Below are positions 20,201 to 27,594 of a stretch of DNA of 64,000 bases, in pieces. Each line of letters opens with the position of its first letter. Position 1 is the first letter of the stretch. The stretch comes from Ramlibacter tataouinensis (GTDB lineage Bacteria; Pseudomonadota; Gammaproteobacteria; Burkholderiales; Burkholderiaceae_C). The notes below the pieces were generated by a model. The model saw only the letters and a list, made by a program, of their open reading frames with translations. It made no database searches and had not been told where the DNA came from. A program made the translations under genes and the position numbers. The DNA lies in the NCBI RefSeq assembly GCF_001580455.1, contig NZ_CP010951.1, positions 4,179,001 through 4,243,000 of the forward strand, read 5' to 3'.

Positions 20201-20705
20201 CATCGTCAGCAACTTCCGGGAGATCAATGGCCAGCGCGGCCGGCTCGCGATCTTCAAGCTGGACGACAAGTCCGGCACGATCGAAGCCACCGCCGACGAG
20301 GCGGTGATCAATGCCCATCGCAACCTGCTGAAGGACGACGAGCTGGTGATCGTAATGGGCAAGATGCAGCCGGACCGCTTCAACGGCGGCTTTCGCCTGA
20401 GCATCACCCAGGCCTGGGACCTGCCCACCGCGCGCTGCCGTTTCGGCAAGTTCCTGCGGGTGGCGGTGAACGGCGTCGCGCCCGACATCAAGCGCCTGCT
20501 GCGCGACTTCCCGCCCCGGCGCGAGCAGACCGAACACGGCGAGCTGCTGCGCGGCCTGCCGGTACGGCTGGCGCTCAAGCGCGAAGGGGCGCAGGCCGAG
20601 ATCCAGCTCGGTGACGAGGCGCGCTTCTTTCCCACCGATGCGGCCTTGGCTAGCTGGATCGCACAGGCGGACCAAGGCAAGGCGCAGGTGGTGTACGAGA
20701 GCTGA
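17244..20705 (+). CDS. dnaE: DNA polymerase III subunit alpha
   Basis: Replicative polymerase of 1153 residues. The N-terminal PHP domain starts at once with HLRLHTEFSIADGTNR. The palm carries GPGRGSGAGSLVAYAL and the catalytic acid pattern SMPDFDIDFCQSNRDR near residue 398. Helix-hairpin-helix (VNKRTVEALIKAGAFDSL) and OB regions follow, with a shortened C-terminal tau-binding part. Length and motif set fit DnaE1 of beta-proteobacteria rather than ImuC/DnaE2. Single gene transcribed toward the tol cluster. Confidence 0.98.
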   Translation: MFVHLRLHTEFSIADGTNRIDEIVQAAAQDQQPALAITDLNNLYGGIKFYKAARSAGVKPLLGAELVLQGLSQEPAALSRILVLVQNRQGYLNLCELLTRAWTSNVIDNQGACKLEWLRELSEGLIALSGAQAGPVGQALQRRDEGRAGEVALTLASVFPHRFYIELQRAGRADDEAHVASAVQLAARLNLPVVATHPVQFPAEQDYEAHEARVCISGGEILGNPRRVRRFTREQWFKPQAAMEQLFADVPSAVANTQEIAKRCNLVLELGKPQLPVFPTPNGMPIEEYFRFASREGLKERLLHLYPDEVAREKQRPRYEQRLDFEIETILTMKFPGYFLIVGDFINWAKNNRCPVGPGRGSGAGSLVAYALKITDLDPLAYNLLFERFLNPERVSMPDFDIDFCQSNRDRVIDYVKGKYGKDAVSQIATFGTMAAKAAIRDVGRVLDMGYNYCDGISKLIPNKPGQHITIDDAIKQEPQLAERLEKEDEVKTLIGLAQKLEGMTRNVGMHAGGVLIAPGKLTDFTPLYQQPGSDSAVSQYDKDDVEAAGLVKFDFLGLATLTILEIAKDFIRARHPKRADFAFENVPLEDAPTYRLFADGKTEAVFQFESRGMQGMLRDAKPTRLEDLVALNAMFRPGPMENIPSFCARKNGREDVVYPHPLLEPVLSETYGIMVYQEQVMQAAQILGGYSLGGADLLRRAMGKKKPEEMAQHRQIFRKGAADKSISEEKADEIFDLMEKFAGYGFNKSHAAAYSLLAYHTGWLKVHYTAEFYCANMTVEMDDTDKLKVLFEDARDNFGIGFEAPDINRGVYRFEPVSDKLIRYGLGAVKGTGQQAIDAIVDARQAGGPFQSLYDFCVRIDRSRVNKRTVEALIKAGAFDSLQLNRASLLASLDLAFDFAAATDANANQGGLFDMDDSHAASTQEPPLVEATPWGVRERLGFEKMAIGFFLSGHLFDEVALEVRRFAKRAIDDLIDSREPQLLAGIVSNFREINGQRGRLAIFKLDDKSGTIEATADEAVINAHRNLLKDDELVIVMGKMQPDRFNGGFRLSITQAWDLPTARCRFGKFLRVAVNGVAPDIKRLLRDFPPRREQTEHGELLRGLPVRLALKREGAQAEIQLGDEARFFPTDAALASWIAQADQGKAQVVYES

Positions 20706-20727
20706 GCAGCAGGGCAGGGCTCAGCGC

Positions 20728-20791
20728 CCCTCACCCCAGTCGGAGTGGTCTTACTCCCTCTCCCGCTTGCGGGAGAGGGCAGGGGTGAGGG
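20728..20791. repeat. nested palindrome between dnaE and tolA (REP-like, probable two-way terminator)
   Basis: Inner perfect stem CCCTCTCCCGC-TT-GCGGGAGAGGG (20756-20779) inside an outer stem CCCTCACCCC/GGGGTGAGGG (20728-20737 with 20782-20791). It lies between two converging genes and fills most of the 107-bp gap. The sequence type is a common dispersed intergenic palindrome in proteobacteria; there is no clear T tract. Confidence 0.65.
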
Positions 20792-20812
20792 CTCGGAGGG
20801 CGCCGAAGGCGC

Positions 20813-21685
20813 TCAGTCCTTCAGCTTGAACACCATCTCGAATTCGGGCACCACGCTGCCATCGGTGTCGCGCGGGATGGAGCCGGTCCGCTCGACCGCC
20901 CGCAGCACCGCGTCGTCCCAGCTCTTCACGCCGCTCGACTTGATCAGCTTGCTGCTCACGATGGTTCCGTCGGGCGCGACTCGCAACTGGACCTCCGCCG
21001 CCGGATTGCCGCCCACGATGTCGGTGAATACGATGTTCGGCTTGATGCGGCCGGCGATGCGCCCGGCATAGCTGGCCGATGGCCCCTTGCTCTTCAAGGC
21101 GCTGCCCGTGGCGCTCGGCGATCCGCTGCTGCCCGCCAGGCCCTGCATGCGCCGCATGTTTTCTTCGCGCAGCTGGGCCAGCTTCTTGTCTTCGGCTTCC
21201 TTCTTGGCCTTGTCGGCCTTGGCCAGCTGCTCCTGCTTCTTGCGGTCCTCGGCAGCCTTCTCCTTCGCCGCCTGCTCGCGCCTGGCGGCTTCTTCCTGCT
21301 GCTGCTTCTTCTTCGCCTCCTGCACCTTGCGCTCTTCCTCTTCGCGCTGGCGCCGCGCCTCGTCTTCGAGCCGCTTCTTCTCGCGCTCGGCCACGATGTC
21401 CGGTTCCTTGACGACCGGCGGCGGCGCGGGCTTTTCGACGACGGGTGGCGGGGCAGGGGGTGGTGCAACTTGCGGCACCACAGGCGCCGGCGGCGGGGCC
21501 GCCTGCTCGGGGATGCTCGACCACAGCTCGGCTTCGGCGGCGACCTTGTCCTCCTTCTGCCAGTGGATGCCCCAGGTCAGGGCCAGCAGAAGCAGCAGGT
21601 GCGCGATGACGGCGAGCACGAACGACCGTATCGCCGCCGGTTCCCGGGGCGGCGCGAAGGCCTGGCTGTCCGCGCCTGCTTGCAT
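20813..21685 (-). CDS. tolA: cell envelope integrity protein TolA
   Basis: 290 residues. Short cytoplasmic N-terminus, one transmembrane anchor (FVLAVIAHLLLLLALTWGIHW), a proline-rich stretch, a long charged helical domain II (about 80-190) rich in E, K, A and R, and a C-terminal globular domain (SYAGRIAGRIKPNIVF...) that would reach Pal, TolB and the outer membrane. It energises outer-membrane constriction during division with TolQR. It begins 20 bp after tolR. tolB and pal, which often follow, are not in this window. Confidence 0.93.
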   Translation of the reverse strand: MQAGADSQAFAPPREPAAIRSFVLAVIAHLLLLLALTWGIHWQKEDKVAAEAELWSSIPEQAAPPPAPVVPQVAPPPAPPPVVEKPAPPPVVKEPDIVAEREKKRLEDEARRQREEEERKVQEAKKKQQQEEAARREQAAKEKAAEDRKKQEQLAKADKAKKEAEDKKLAQLREENMRRMQGLAGSSGSPSATGSALKSKGPSASYAGRIAGRIKPNIVFTDIVGGNPAAEVQLRVAPDGTIVSSKLIKSSGVKSWDDAVLRAVERTGSIPRDTDGSVVPEFEMVFKLKD

Positions 21686-21705
21686 GGCTGGGGTGTCCTG
21701 CTCCG

Positions 21706-22131
<426 letters not shown>

Positions 22132-22132
22132 G

Positions 22133-22831
22133 TCAGTGTCCCGAAGCCGTGGGCGAATGCGCGCCCAGGTTGCGTTGCAGGATGTTCGAGAACTCCTCGA
22201 TGAAGGTCTCGAGGTGGATGGCGACGCGGTCGATGTCGCGCGCGAAGCGGTTGTAGGCCACCACCGCCGGGATGGCGGCGAACAGGCCGATGGCGGTGGC
22301 CACCAGCGCCTCGGCGATGCCCGGCGCCACGGTGGCCAGGGTCACCGACTGCAGCGCGCCCAGGCCGACGAAGGCGTGCATGATGCCCCAGACGGTGCCG
22401 AACAGGCCGACATAGGGCGACACCGAGCCCACCGAAGCCAGGAAGGACAGGTGGGTCTCCACCGCGTCGATCTCGCGCTGGAAACTGGCGCGCATGGCGC
22501 GCCGGGCGCCGTCGAGCAGCGTGCCCGGATCGGCGATGCGGCGCTCGCGCAGCTTGGTGAATTCGCGCATGCCGCTGGCGAAGATGCGCTCCATCGGGCC
22601 GGCGACCTTGGCGTTCTGGGCCGCGGCCGCGTACAGGTCGTTCAGGCTGGTGCCGGACCAGAAGTCGCGCTCGAATTCCTCGTTGAGGGAATTGACGCGC
22701 TTGATCGAGAACAGCTTGCGCAGGATGGCCGCCCAGCTTGCGATCGACACGCCCACCAGCAGCAGCATGACGAGCTTGACGACCCAGCTCGCATTCAGCA
22801 CCAGTTGCAGGATCGACAGTTCATTGCTCAT
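22133..22831 (-). CDS. tolQ: TolQ/ExbB family motor protein
   Basis: 232 residues with three transmembrane helices (about 10-35, 135-160, 170-195). The helix 2-3 region, VGSVSPYVGLFGTVWGIMHAF and GIAEALVATAIGLFAAIPAVVAYN, is the conserved ion-channel part of TolQ/ExbB. The start overlaps the end of ybgC by 11 bases. With TolR it uses the proton gradient to drive TolA. Confidence 0.95.
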   Translation of the reverse strand: MSNELSILQLVLNASWVVKLVMLLLVGVSIASWAAILRKLFSIKRVNSLNEEFERDFWSGTSLNDLYAAAAQNAKVAGPMERIFASGMREFTKLRERRIADPGTLLDGARRAMRASFQREIDAVETHLSFLASVGSVSPYVGLFGTVWGIMHAFVGLGALQSVTLATVAPGIAEALVATAIGLFAAIPAVVAYNRFARDIDRVAIHLETFIEEFSNILQRNLGAHSPTASGH

Positions 22832-23249
22832 GTGGAATCTTTTGTAGTGCCTCGAGGATAGGCGAAGGAATTCTCGCAGGCTGCAGCGTGCCTGCCCGCA
22901 CCCAGCCGATGCGGATCGTCCCCTCGCACAGCAGGTCGCCAGTAGCGAGCAGCGCCTGCTGTGCCATTATCAAAGAGGCACGGCCGATCTCTGTGACCTC
23001 TGCCGTAACAATAAGTTCATCGTCCAGCCGGGCCGGCCGGAGGTAACGTACCCGGGTTTCCCCTACGACGAATATGCCGCCCGAGGTTTCGCGCAGCTCA
23101 TGCTGGTTGATACCCAGCGAGCGCAGCCATTCGGTGCGGGCGCGTTCGAAGAACTTCAGGTAGTTGGCGTAGAAGACGATGCCGCCCGCATCCGTGTCCT
23201 CCCAGTAAACGCGTACGGGCCAGGTGAAGACCCCGCGTCCTGCCGTCAT
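22821..23249 (-). CDS. ybgC: acyl-CoA thioesterase, YbgC family
   Basis: 142 residues, hot-dog fold. The active-site stretch WEDTDAGGIVFYANYLKFFE with its catalytic Asp is diagnostic for YbgC, the thioesterase that heads tol-pal operons. The ribosome binding site GGAGG lies 9 bases before ATG 23249 and is supplied by the 64-bp repeat copy at 23247-23310 that separates it from the aminotransferase gene. Confidence 0.93.
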   Translation of the reverse strand: MTAGRGVFTWPVRVYWEDTDAGGIVFYANYLKFFERARTEWLRSLGINQHELRETSGGIFVVGETRVRYLRPARLDDELIVTAEVTEIGRASLIMAQQALLATGDLLCEGTIRIGWVRAGTLQPARIPSPILEALQKIPHEQ

Positions 23250-23310
23250 TCGACAACCTCCGCCCTGCGGGCTGCGGTGCTATGAGCCTTCGGAGCGGCC
23301 CTGCGGCTCA
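23247..23310 (-). repeat. 64-bp leader repeat, copy 1
   Basis: Runs exactly from the TGA stop of the aminotransferase gene to the ATG of ybgC. Minus-strand core GGCCGCTCCGAAGGCTCAT, then ACCGCAGCCCGCAGGGCG followed by GAGG, which is the ybgC ribosome binding site. Copies 2 and 3 are at 24987-25050 and 50617-50680, identical in length and same in all three over most positions. Confidence 0.85.
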
Positions 23311-24492
23311 TGCGAGCACGGCCGCCAGGCGCCGGGCAGCTTCCTGCAGGTGGTCCATGGAACTGGCGGTCGAGAAGCGGATGAAGCGGTGCGCCTCGGC
23401 CACGCCGAAATCGCGGCCCGGCGTCACGGCCACATGGGCGCGTTTCATCAGTTCGAAGGTGAGTTCCCAGCTGTCCTTCACGCCCAGCTTGCGGCAGGCC
23501 TCGGAGCAGTCGGCCCAGGCGTAGAACGCGCCGTCCGGAACCACCGGCACCGGCAGGCCCATGGCTTCCAGCTGCGGGATGAACCAGTCGCGCCGCGCCT
23601 TGAACTCGGCGCGGCGCCGCTCGTACTCGGCGATGCTGTCCGGCTCGAAGCAGGCCAGCGCCGCATGCTGGGCCACCGCGCTCGGGCAGATGTAGAGGTT
23701 CTGCGCGAGCTTTTCGATCGCGTGCGCCACCTCTTCCGGCGCGACCACCCAGCCCAGGCGCCAGCCGGTCATGTTGAAGTACTTGGAGAAGCTGTTGATG
23801 CTGATGACCTGGTCGTCCAGCGCCAGCGCGGTGTGGCCGAAGGTCTCCTCGTACGACAGCCCCAGGTAGATTTCGTCGATCAGCGTGATGCCGCCCTTGC
23901 CCTTGACGAACTCGTGGATGCGGCGCAGCTCATCCGGATGGATCGAGGTGCCCGTGGGGTTGGAGGGCGAGGCCAGCAGCACCCCGCGCGTCTTCGGTCC
24001 CCAGTGCGCCTCGATCTTCGCTGCGCTGAGCTGGTAGCGCTCCCCGGCCGTCGTGGGCAGCCGCACCGGCTGGCCGCCCGCCGCCGTCACGAAATGGCAG
24101 TTGCAGGGGTAGCTCGGGTCCGGCATGAGGATTTCCTCGCCGCGTTCGATCAGCGCCAGGCAGGCCAGCTGCAGCGCCGCCGATGCGCCAGCCGTCACCA
24201 CGATGCGCCTGGCCGGGACGTCGACGCCGAAGCGCTGCGTGTACCACTGGCTGATGCGCTCGCGCAGGGCATCCAGGCCCAGCGCATGGGTGTACTGCGT
24301 CGCGCCGCGCTCGATCGCACGGTCGGCCGCGTGGCGCACCAGCGGCGGCGCGGTGAAGTCCGGCTCGCCGATGTTCAGGAAGATCATCGGCCGGTCGGTA
24401 TGCGCCACCTCGCGTGCGAGTTTGGAAGCCGCCTTGGCCACCTCCATCACATAGAAGGGTTCGATCTTGTCGATCAGGCTGGAAAGTCTCAT
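23308..24492 (-). CDS. PLP-dependent aminotransferase, class I/II
   Basis: 394 residues, fold type I. ASPSNPTGTSI binds the cofactor, and the Schiff-base Lys lies in INSFSKYFNMTGWRLGW; a conserved Arg for the substrate carboxylate lies in HRFIRFSTA near the C-terminus. Closest in appearance to the alanine/aspartate aminotransferases (AlaA/AspC-like); the amino donor is not resolved. ATG overlaps the nusB stop by 4 bases (ATGA). Its TGA stop is the first codon of the repeat that leads into ybgC. Confidence 0.88.
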   Translation of the reverse strand: MRLSSLIDKIEPFYVMEVAKAASKLAREVAHTDRPMIFLNIGEPDFTAPPLVRHAADRAIERGATQYTHALGLDALRERISQWYTQRFGVDVPARRIVVTAGASAALQLACLALIERGEEILMPDPSYPCNCHFVTAAGGQPVRLPTTAGERYQLSAAKIEAHWGPKTRGVLLASPSNPTGTSIHPDELRRIHEFVKGKGGITLIDEIYLGLSYEETFGHTALALDDQVISINSFSKYFNMTGWRLGWVVAPEEVAHAIEKLAQNLYICPSAVAQHAALACFEPDSIAEYERRRAEFKARRDWFIPQLEAMGLPVPVVPDGAFYAWADCSEACRKLGVKDSWELTFELMKRAHVAVTPGRDFGVAEAHRFIRFSTASSMDHLQEAARRLAAVLA

Positions 24493-24989
24493 CGTGCCTT
24501 GCCCGCCGCCCGATCAGCCTCGACTTCGGCCGGCCGCAGCTGGCCGGCCAGGCCGTTGAGGACGGCGTTGACGTACTTGTGGCCGTCAGTGCCGCCGAAC
24601 TCCTTGGCCAGTTCGATGCATTCGTTGAGCACCACGCGCCATGGCACGTCCGGCGCATGCAGGAACTCGTAGACGCCGATCCACATGACGGCATGCTCGA
24701 TCGGGGAGATTTCCTCGAGCTTGCGGTCCAGCAGCGGCGCGATCAACGCGTCCAGTTCCGGCTGATCCTTCACGCAGCCGTGCAGCAGCGCGTCGTAGTG
24801 GACCGAATCGGCCTTGTGGAAGCCCGACAGGTCGCGGGTGAAGACGTCGATGGCTTGCGCTTCGTTGCGGCCGACCAGGTGCTGGTAGAGCGCCTGCAAG
24901 GCGAATTCGCGCGCTCGGCTGCGCGCCGACTTGGCCGACGCCTTGCGCGCGCCGGTGCTGGTGGTCCCCGGTTTCTTCGCTTCGGTCAT
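24489..24989 (-). CDS. nusB: transcription antitermination factor NusB
   Basis: 166 residues, all-helical RNA-binding protein of the rRNA antitermination complex (with NusE/S10 at boxA). SRAREFALQALYQHLVG and NECIELAKEFGGTDGHKYVNAVLNGLA are the family marks. A basic extension of about 25 residues precedes the domain. It follows ribH in the usual riboflavin cluster order. Its ribosome binding site, GAAGG, comes from the 64-bp repeat copy 2. Confidence 0.95.
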   Translation of the reverse strand: MTEAKKPGTTSTGARKASAKSARSRAREFALQALYQHLVGRNEAQAIDVFTRDLSGFHKADSVHYDALLHGCVKDQPELDALIAPLLDRKLEEISPIEHAVMWIGVYEFLHAPDVPWRVVLNECIELAKEFGGTDGHKYVNAVLNGLAGQLRPAEVEADRAAGKAR

Positions 24990-25050
24990 TGATTAACCTT
25001 CGCCCTGCGGGCTGCGGTGCCATGAGCCTTCGGAGCGGCCGCGCGGCTCA
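24987..25050 (-). repeat. 64-bp leader repeat, copy 2
   Basis: Exactly spans from the ribH TGA to the nusB ATG. Same length and the same two cores as copy 1; differs mainly at repeat positions 9-10, at 51 (GAAGG instead of GGAGG) and in the last bases before ATG. Confidence 0.85.
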
Positions 25051-25512
25051 TCCGAGGTCATCCAGCAGGTTGCACATCTCGACCACCACGCGCGCGGCGT
25101 CGCGGCCCTTCTCGGTCTGCCGCGCCAGCGCCTGCTCCATGTTCTCGGTGGTCAGGATCACATTGGCCACGGGAAGCTGGTAGTCCAGCGACACGCGGGT
25201 GACGCCGGCCGCGGACTCGTTGGCCACCAGCTCGAAGTGATAGGTCTCGCCGCGGATGATGCAGCCGAGCGCGACCAGCGCGTCATAGCCGCCCTTTTCC
25301 GCCAGCGCCTGCAGGGCCACCGGGATTTCCAGCGCGCCGGGCACGAAGACGTGGTCGATGTCGTCCTCGGCCACTCCCAGCTCCAGCAGTTCAGCCCGGC
25401 AGGCCTGCGCCAGGGCGTTGGTGATGCTCTCGTTGAACCGGGCCTGCACCATGCCGATGGTCAGTCCCTCGCCGTCGAGCCGGTCGGATTGGCCTTTTTC
25501 TGCACGAAACAT
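25048..25512 (-). CDS. ribH: 6,7-dimethyl-8-ribityllumazine synthase
   Basis: 154 residues from the ATG at 25512 (the frame is open further but is a shadow of ribBX). Condenses the RibA/D pyrimidine with 3,4-dihydroxybutanone phosphate. Motifs: QARFNESITNAL (phosphate and ribityl contacts), FVPGALEIPVAL and GCIIRGETYHFE with the catalytic His region. Lies 5 bp after ribBX and before nusB. Confidence 0.97.
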   Translation of the reverse strand: MFRAEKGQSDRLDGEGLTIGMVQARFNESITNALAQACRAELLELGVAEDDIDHVFVPGALEIPVALQALAEKGGYDALVALGCIIRGETYHFELVANESAAGVTRVSLDYQLPVANVILTTENMEQALARQTEKGRDAARVVVEMCNLLDDLG

Positions 25513-25517
25513 GGTGT

Positions 25518-26639
25518 CTATTTCTTGAGGTTGTTGTCGGTGCCGATGTAGCCCGCGATCTCGAGCCCATAGCCGGCCATGCTGGGCAGGCGGCGGGGCG
25601 TGCCCATCAGGTTCATGCGGTGCACGCCGCAATCGCGCAGGATCTGTGCGCCGATGCCGTAGCTGCGCAGGTCCATGCGGCCGCGCTCGGGCGCGTGCGA
25701 GGCCCGGGCGGTGCCATCGAACTGGGCGAGCAGCTGCTGCGCGTCCTCGCCGCAGTTGAGCAGCACGGCGACGCCGCGGCCTTCGGTCGCGATGTGCTTC
25801 AGGCTCGCGTCCAGGCTCCAGGAGTGCATGGGGCGGCCGATTTCCAGGGCGTCCAGCACCGACAGCGGCTCGTGCACGCGCACCGGCACCACGTCGCTGG
25901 GCTGCCACTCGCCCTTGACCAGCGCCATGTGCACGCCCTGGCTGGGCTTGTCCTTCCAGGCATGGGCGGTGAAGTCGCCGTAAGCGGTGCGCAGCGAGCG
26001 CGTGCCGATCTTCTCGACCAGCGACTCGTTGCGGCTGCGGTATTCGATGAGGGAGGCGATGGTGCCGATCTTCAGGCCATGCTCGCGGGCGAACACCTGC
26101 AGGTCCGGCAGCCGCGCCATGGTGCCATCGTCCTTCATGATCTCGCAGATCACCGCGGCCGGCGTGAGGCCCGCCATGGCGGCGAGGTCGCAGCCGGCTT
26201 CGGTATGGCCGGCGCGCATGAGCACGCCGCCGTCCACGGCCTGCAGCGGGAAAATGTGGCCGGGCTGCACCAGGTGCTCGGGCCCGGCGTCGCGGGCGAC
26301 GGCCGCCTGCACCGTGCGTGCGCGGTCGGCCGCCGAGATGCCAGTGGTCACGCCTTCGGCGGCCTCGATGCTGACGGTGAACGCGGTGCCCATCTTGGTG
26401 CCGTTGCGAGCCACCATGGGCGGCAGGCGCAGCCTTTCGCAGCGCTCGCGGCTGAGGGTCAGGCAGATCAGGCCGCGCCCGAAGCGCGCCATGAAGTTGA
26501 TGGCTTCCGGCGTGACGTGTTCCGCCGCCAGCACCAGGTCGCCCTCGTTCTCGCGGTCCTCTTCGTCCACCAGGATGACGATGCGCCCTTCGCGCATGTC
26601 GGCAACGATGTCTTCGATGGGTGAAATGGGCTGGATCAT
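25518..26639 (-). CDS. ribBX: 3,4-dihydroxy-2-butanone 4-phosphate synthase with degenerate GTP cyclohydrolase II domain
   Basis: 373 residues. The N-terminal RibB domain is intact: DEEDRENEGDL (metal acids), ARFGRGLICL, GHIFPLQA and RAGHTEAGCDLA. The C-terminal half aligns with RibA but lacks the three zinc cysteines (the CLTGD...RCDCG part is replaced by PLSVLDALEIGRP...WSLDASLK), so cyclohydrolase activity is unlikely. Such RibB hybrids are known in proteobacteria as RibBX; an independent ribA should exist elsewhere. The start overlaps the ribE stop by 4 bases. Confidence 0.93.
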   Translation of the reverse strand: MIQPISPIEDIVADMREGRIVILVDEEDRENEGDLVLAAEHVTPEAINFMARFGRGLICLTLSRERCERLRLPPMVARNGTKMGTAFTVSIEAAEGVTTGISAADRARTVQAAVARDAGPEHLVQPGHIFPLQAVDGGVLMRAGHTEAGCDLAAMAGLTPAAVICEIMKDDGTMARLPDLQVFAREHGLKIGTIASLIEYRSRNESLVEKIGTRSLRTAYGDFTAHAWKDKPSQGVHMALVKGEWQPSDVVPVRVHEPLSVLDALEIGRPMHSWSLDASLKHIATEGRGVAVLLNCGEDAQQLLAQFDGTARASHAPERGRMDLRSYGIGAQILRDCGVHRMNLMGTPRRLPSMAGYGLEIAGYIGTDNNLKK

Positions 26640-27271
26640 GCAACTGCTCCCTGAGCGCCCGCGCCCAGCATGCGCTCGACATAGCGGGCGATCAGATCGA
26701 TCTCGAGGTTGACGCGGCTGCCGGCCGTCAGCTCGCCCAGCGCGGTGTTCTGGATGGTGTGCGGGATCAGGTTGATGCGCACCTGCGTGCCGGCCTCGCT
26801 GTCCTCGATGCGGTTGACGGTGAGGCTCACGCCGTTGATGGTGATGGAGCCCTTGTACGCCAGAAACTTGCCCAGCTCGCGCGGGGCCAGCACGCGCAGG
26901 TCCCAGCTTTCGCCGGCCGGGGCGAAATGGGTCACGGCGCCGATGCCGTCCACATGGCCGGTCACGATGTGCCCCCCCAGGCGGTCCTCGGCGCGCAGCG
27001 CCTTTTCCATGTTGATGGCGCCGGCCTGGGCCAGGCCGGCGGTCTTGTCCAGGGACTCCGCCGAGATGTCGATGGTGAAGGACCGGCGGTCGCTCGCGAT
27101 GCCGGTGACCGTCATGCAGGCGCCATTGAGTGCGATGCTGTCGCCCAGGCCCACGTCTTCGAGGTAGCCGGCGGGCGCCTCCACCGTCAGGCGCTTGCCG
27201 TGCTGTAAAGAACTTCCGAGGTCGTGGACGGCGGCGATGCGCCCCACGCCGGTGATGATTCCGGTGAACAT
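26636..27271 (-). CDS. ribE: riboflavin synthase, alpha subunit
   Basis: 211 residues; dismutates lumazine to riboflavin. MFTGIITGVG and two lumazine-binding repeats (SIALNGACMTVTGI and SITINGVSLTVNRI) with the middle GGHIVTGHVDG are characteristic. The gene follows ribD only after 319 bp, most of which is the nested palindrome at 27324-27594, so its expression within the operon may depend on that element. Confidence 0.97.
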   Translation of the reverse strand: MFTGIITGVGRIAAVHDLGSSLQHGKRLTVEAPAGYLEDVGLGDSIALNGACMTVTGIASDRRSFTIDISAESLDKTAGLAQAGAINMEKALRAEDRLGGHIVTGHVDGIGAVTHFAPAGESWDLRVLAPRELGKFLAYKGSITINGVSLTVNRIEDSEAGTQVRINLIPHTIQNTALGELTAGSRVNLEIDLIARYVERMLGAGAQGAVA

Positions 27272-27323
27272 CCCGCTATTTTCGCAGGGATTGGCTCTTC
27301 GGCCCGGGCGGACGGCCTTGGCC

Positions 27324-27594
27324 CTAGTCCAGTGAAACCGAGAAATCGGCTGTGCGCAGGTGTCTGGCAGGGCAGGCGGCTAGGCGCGGCCCGCTGCCCA
27401 GGCTGGGCGCCTGGGCAAGGGGCGCAACAACGCAGCGTGCCCTGCCAGACACCTGCCCGAAGGGTGGGCACCTGCCAGGGCCGCCCTCGGCGTTGCAAAT
27501 GCTCGCCGGGTGTCCAACCCGGCTGCGCTTTGCGCCTTGATGGCGGCCCTGCAGGTGCCCACGCACAGCCGATTTCTCGGTTTCACTGGACTAG
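27324..27594. repeat. 271-bp three-armed nested palindrome in the ribD-ribE gap
   Basis: Outer arms: perfect 33-bp inverted repeats 27324-27356 and 27562-27594, beginning and ending in CTAG, with a CCGA-GAAA-TCGG mini-hairpin inside each. Arm 1: perfect 18-bp stem 27357-27374/27438-27455 with an inner TGCCCAGG/CCTGGGCA hairpin (27395-27417). Arm 2: 21-22-bp stem 27464-27485/27542-27562 with one bulge and an inner CCGGGT/ACCCGG hairpin (27506-27522). No spacer between the outer stem and either arm, 8 bases between arms. The ribD TAG stop lies in the right-hand CTAG. The remaining gap (27272-27323) shows nothing clear. Confidence 0.9.

Noticed and set aside
23247..25050. Reading the 64-bp repeats as transposon ends
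   Set aside because: No transposase, no inverted ends and no target duplication are seen; exact alignment with stop and start codons fits a junction repeat better.
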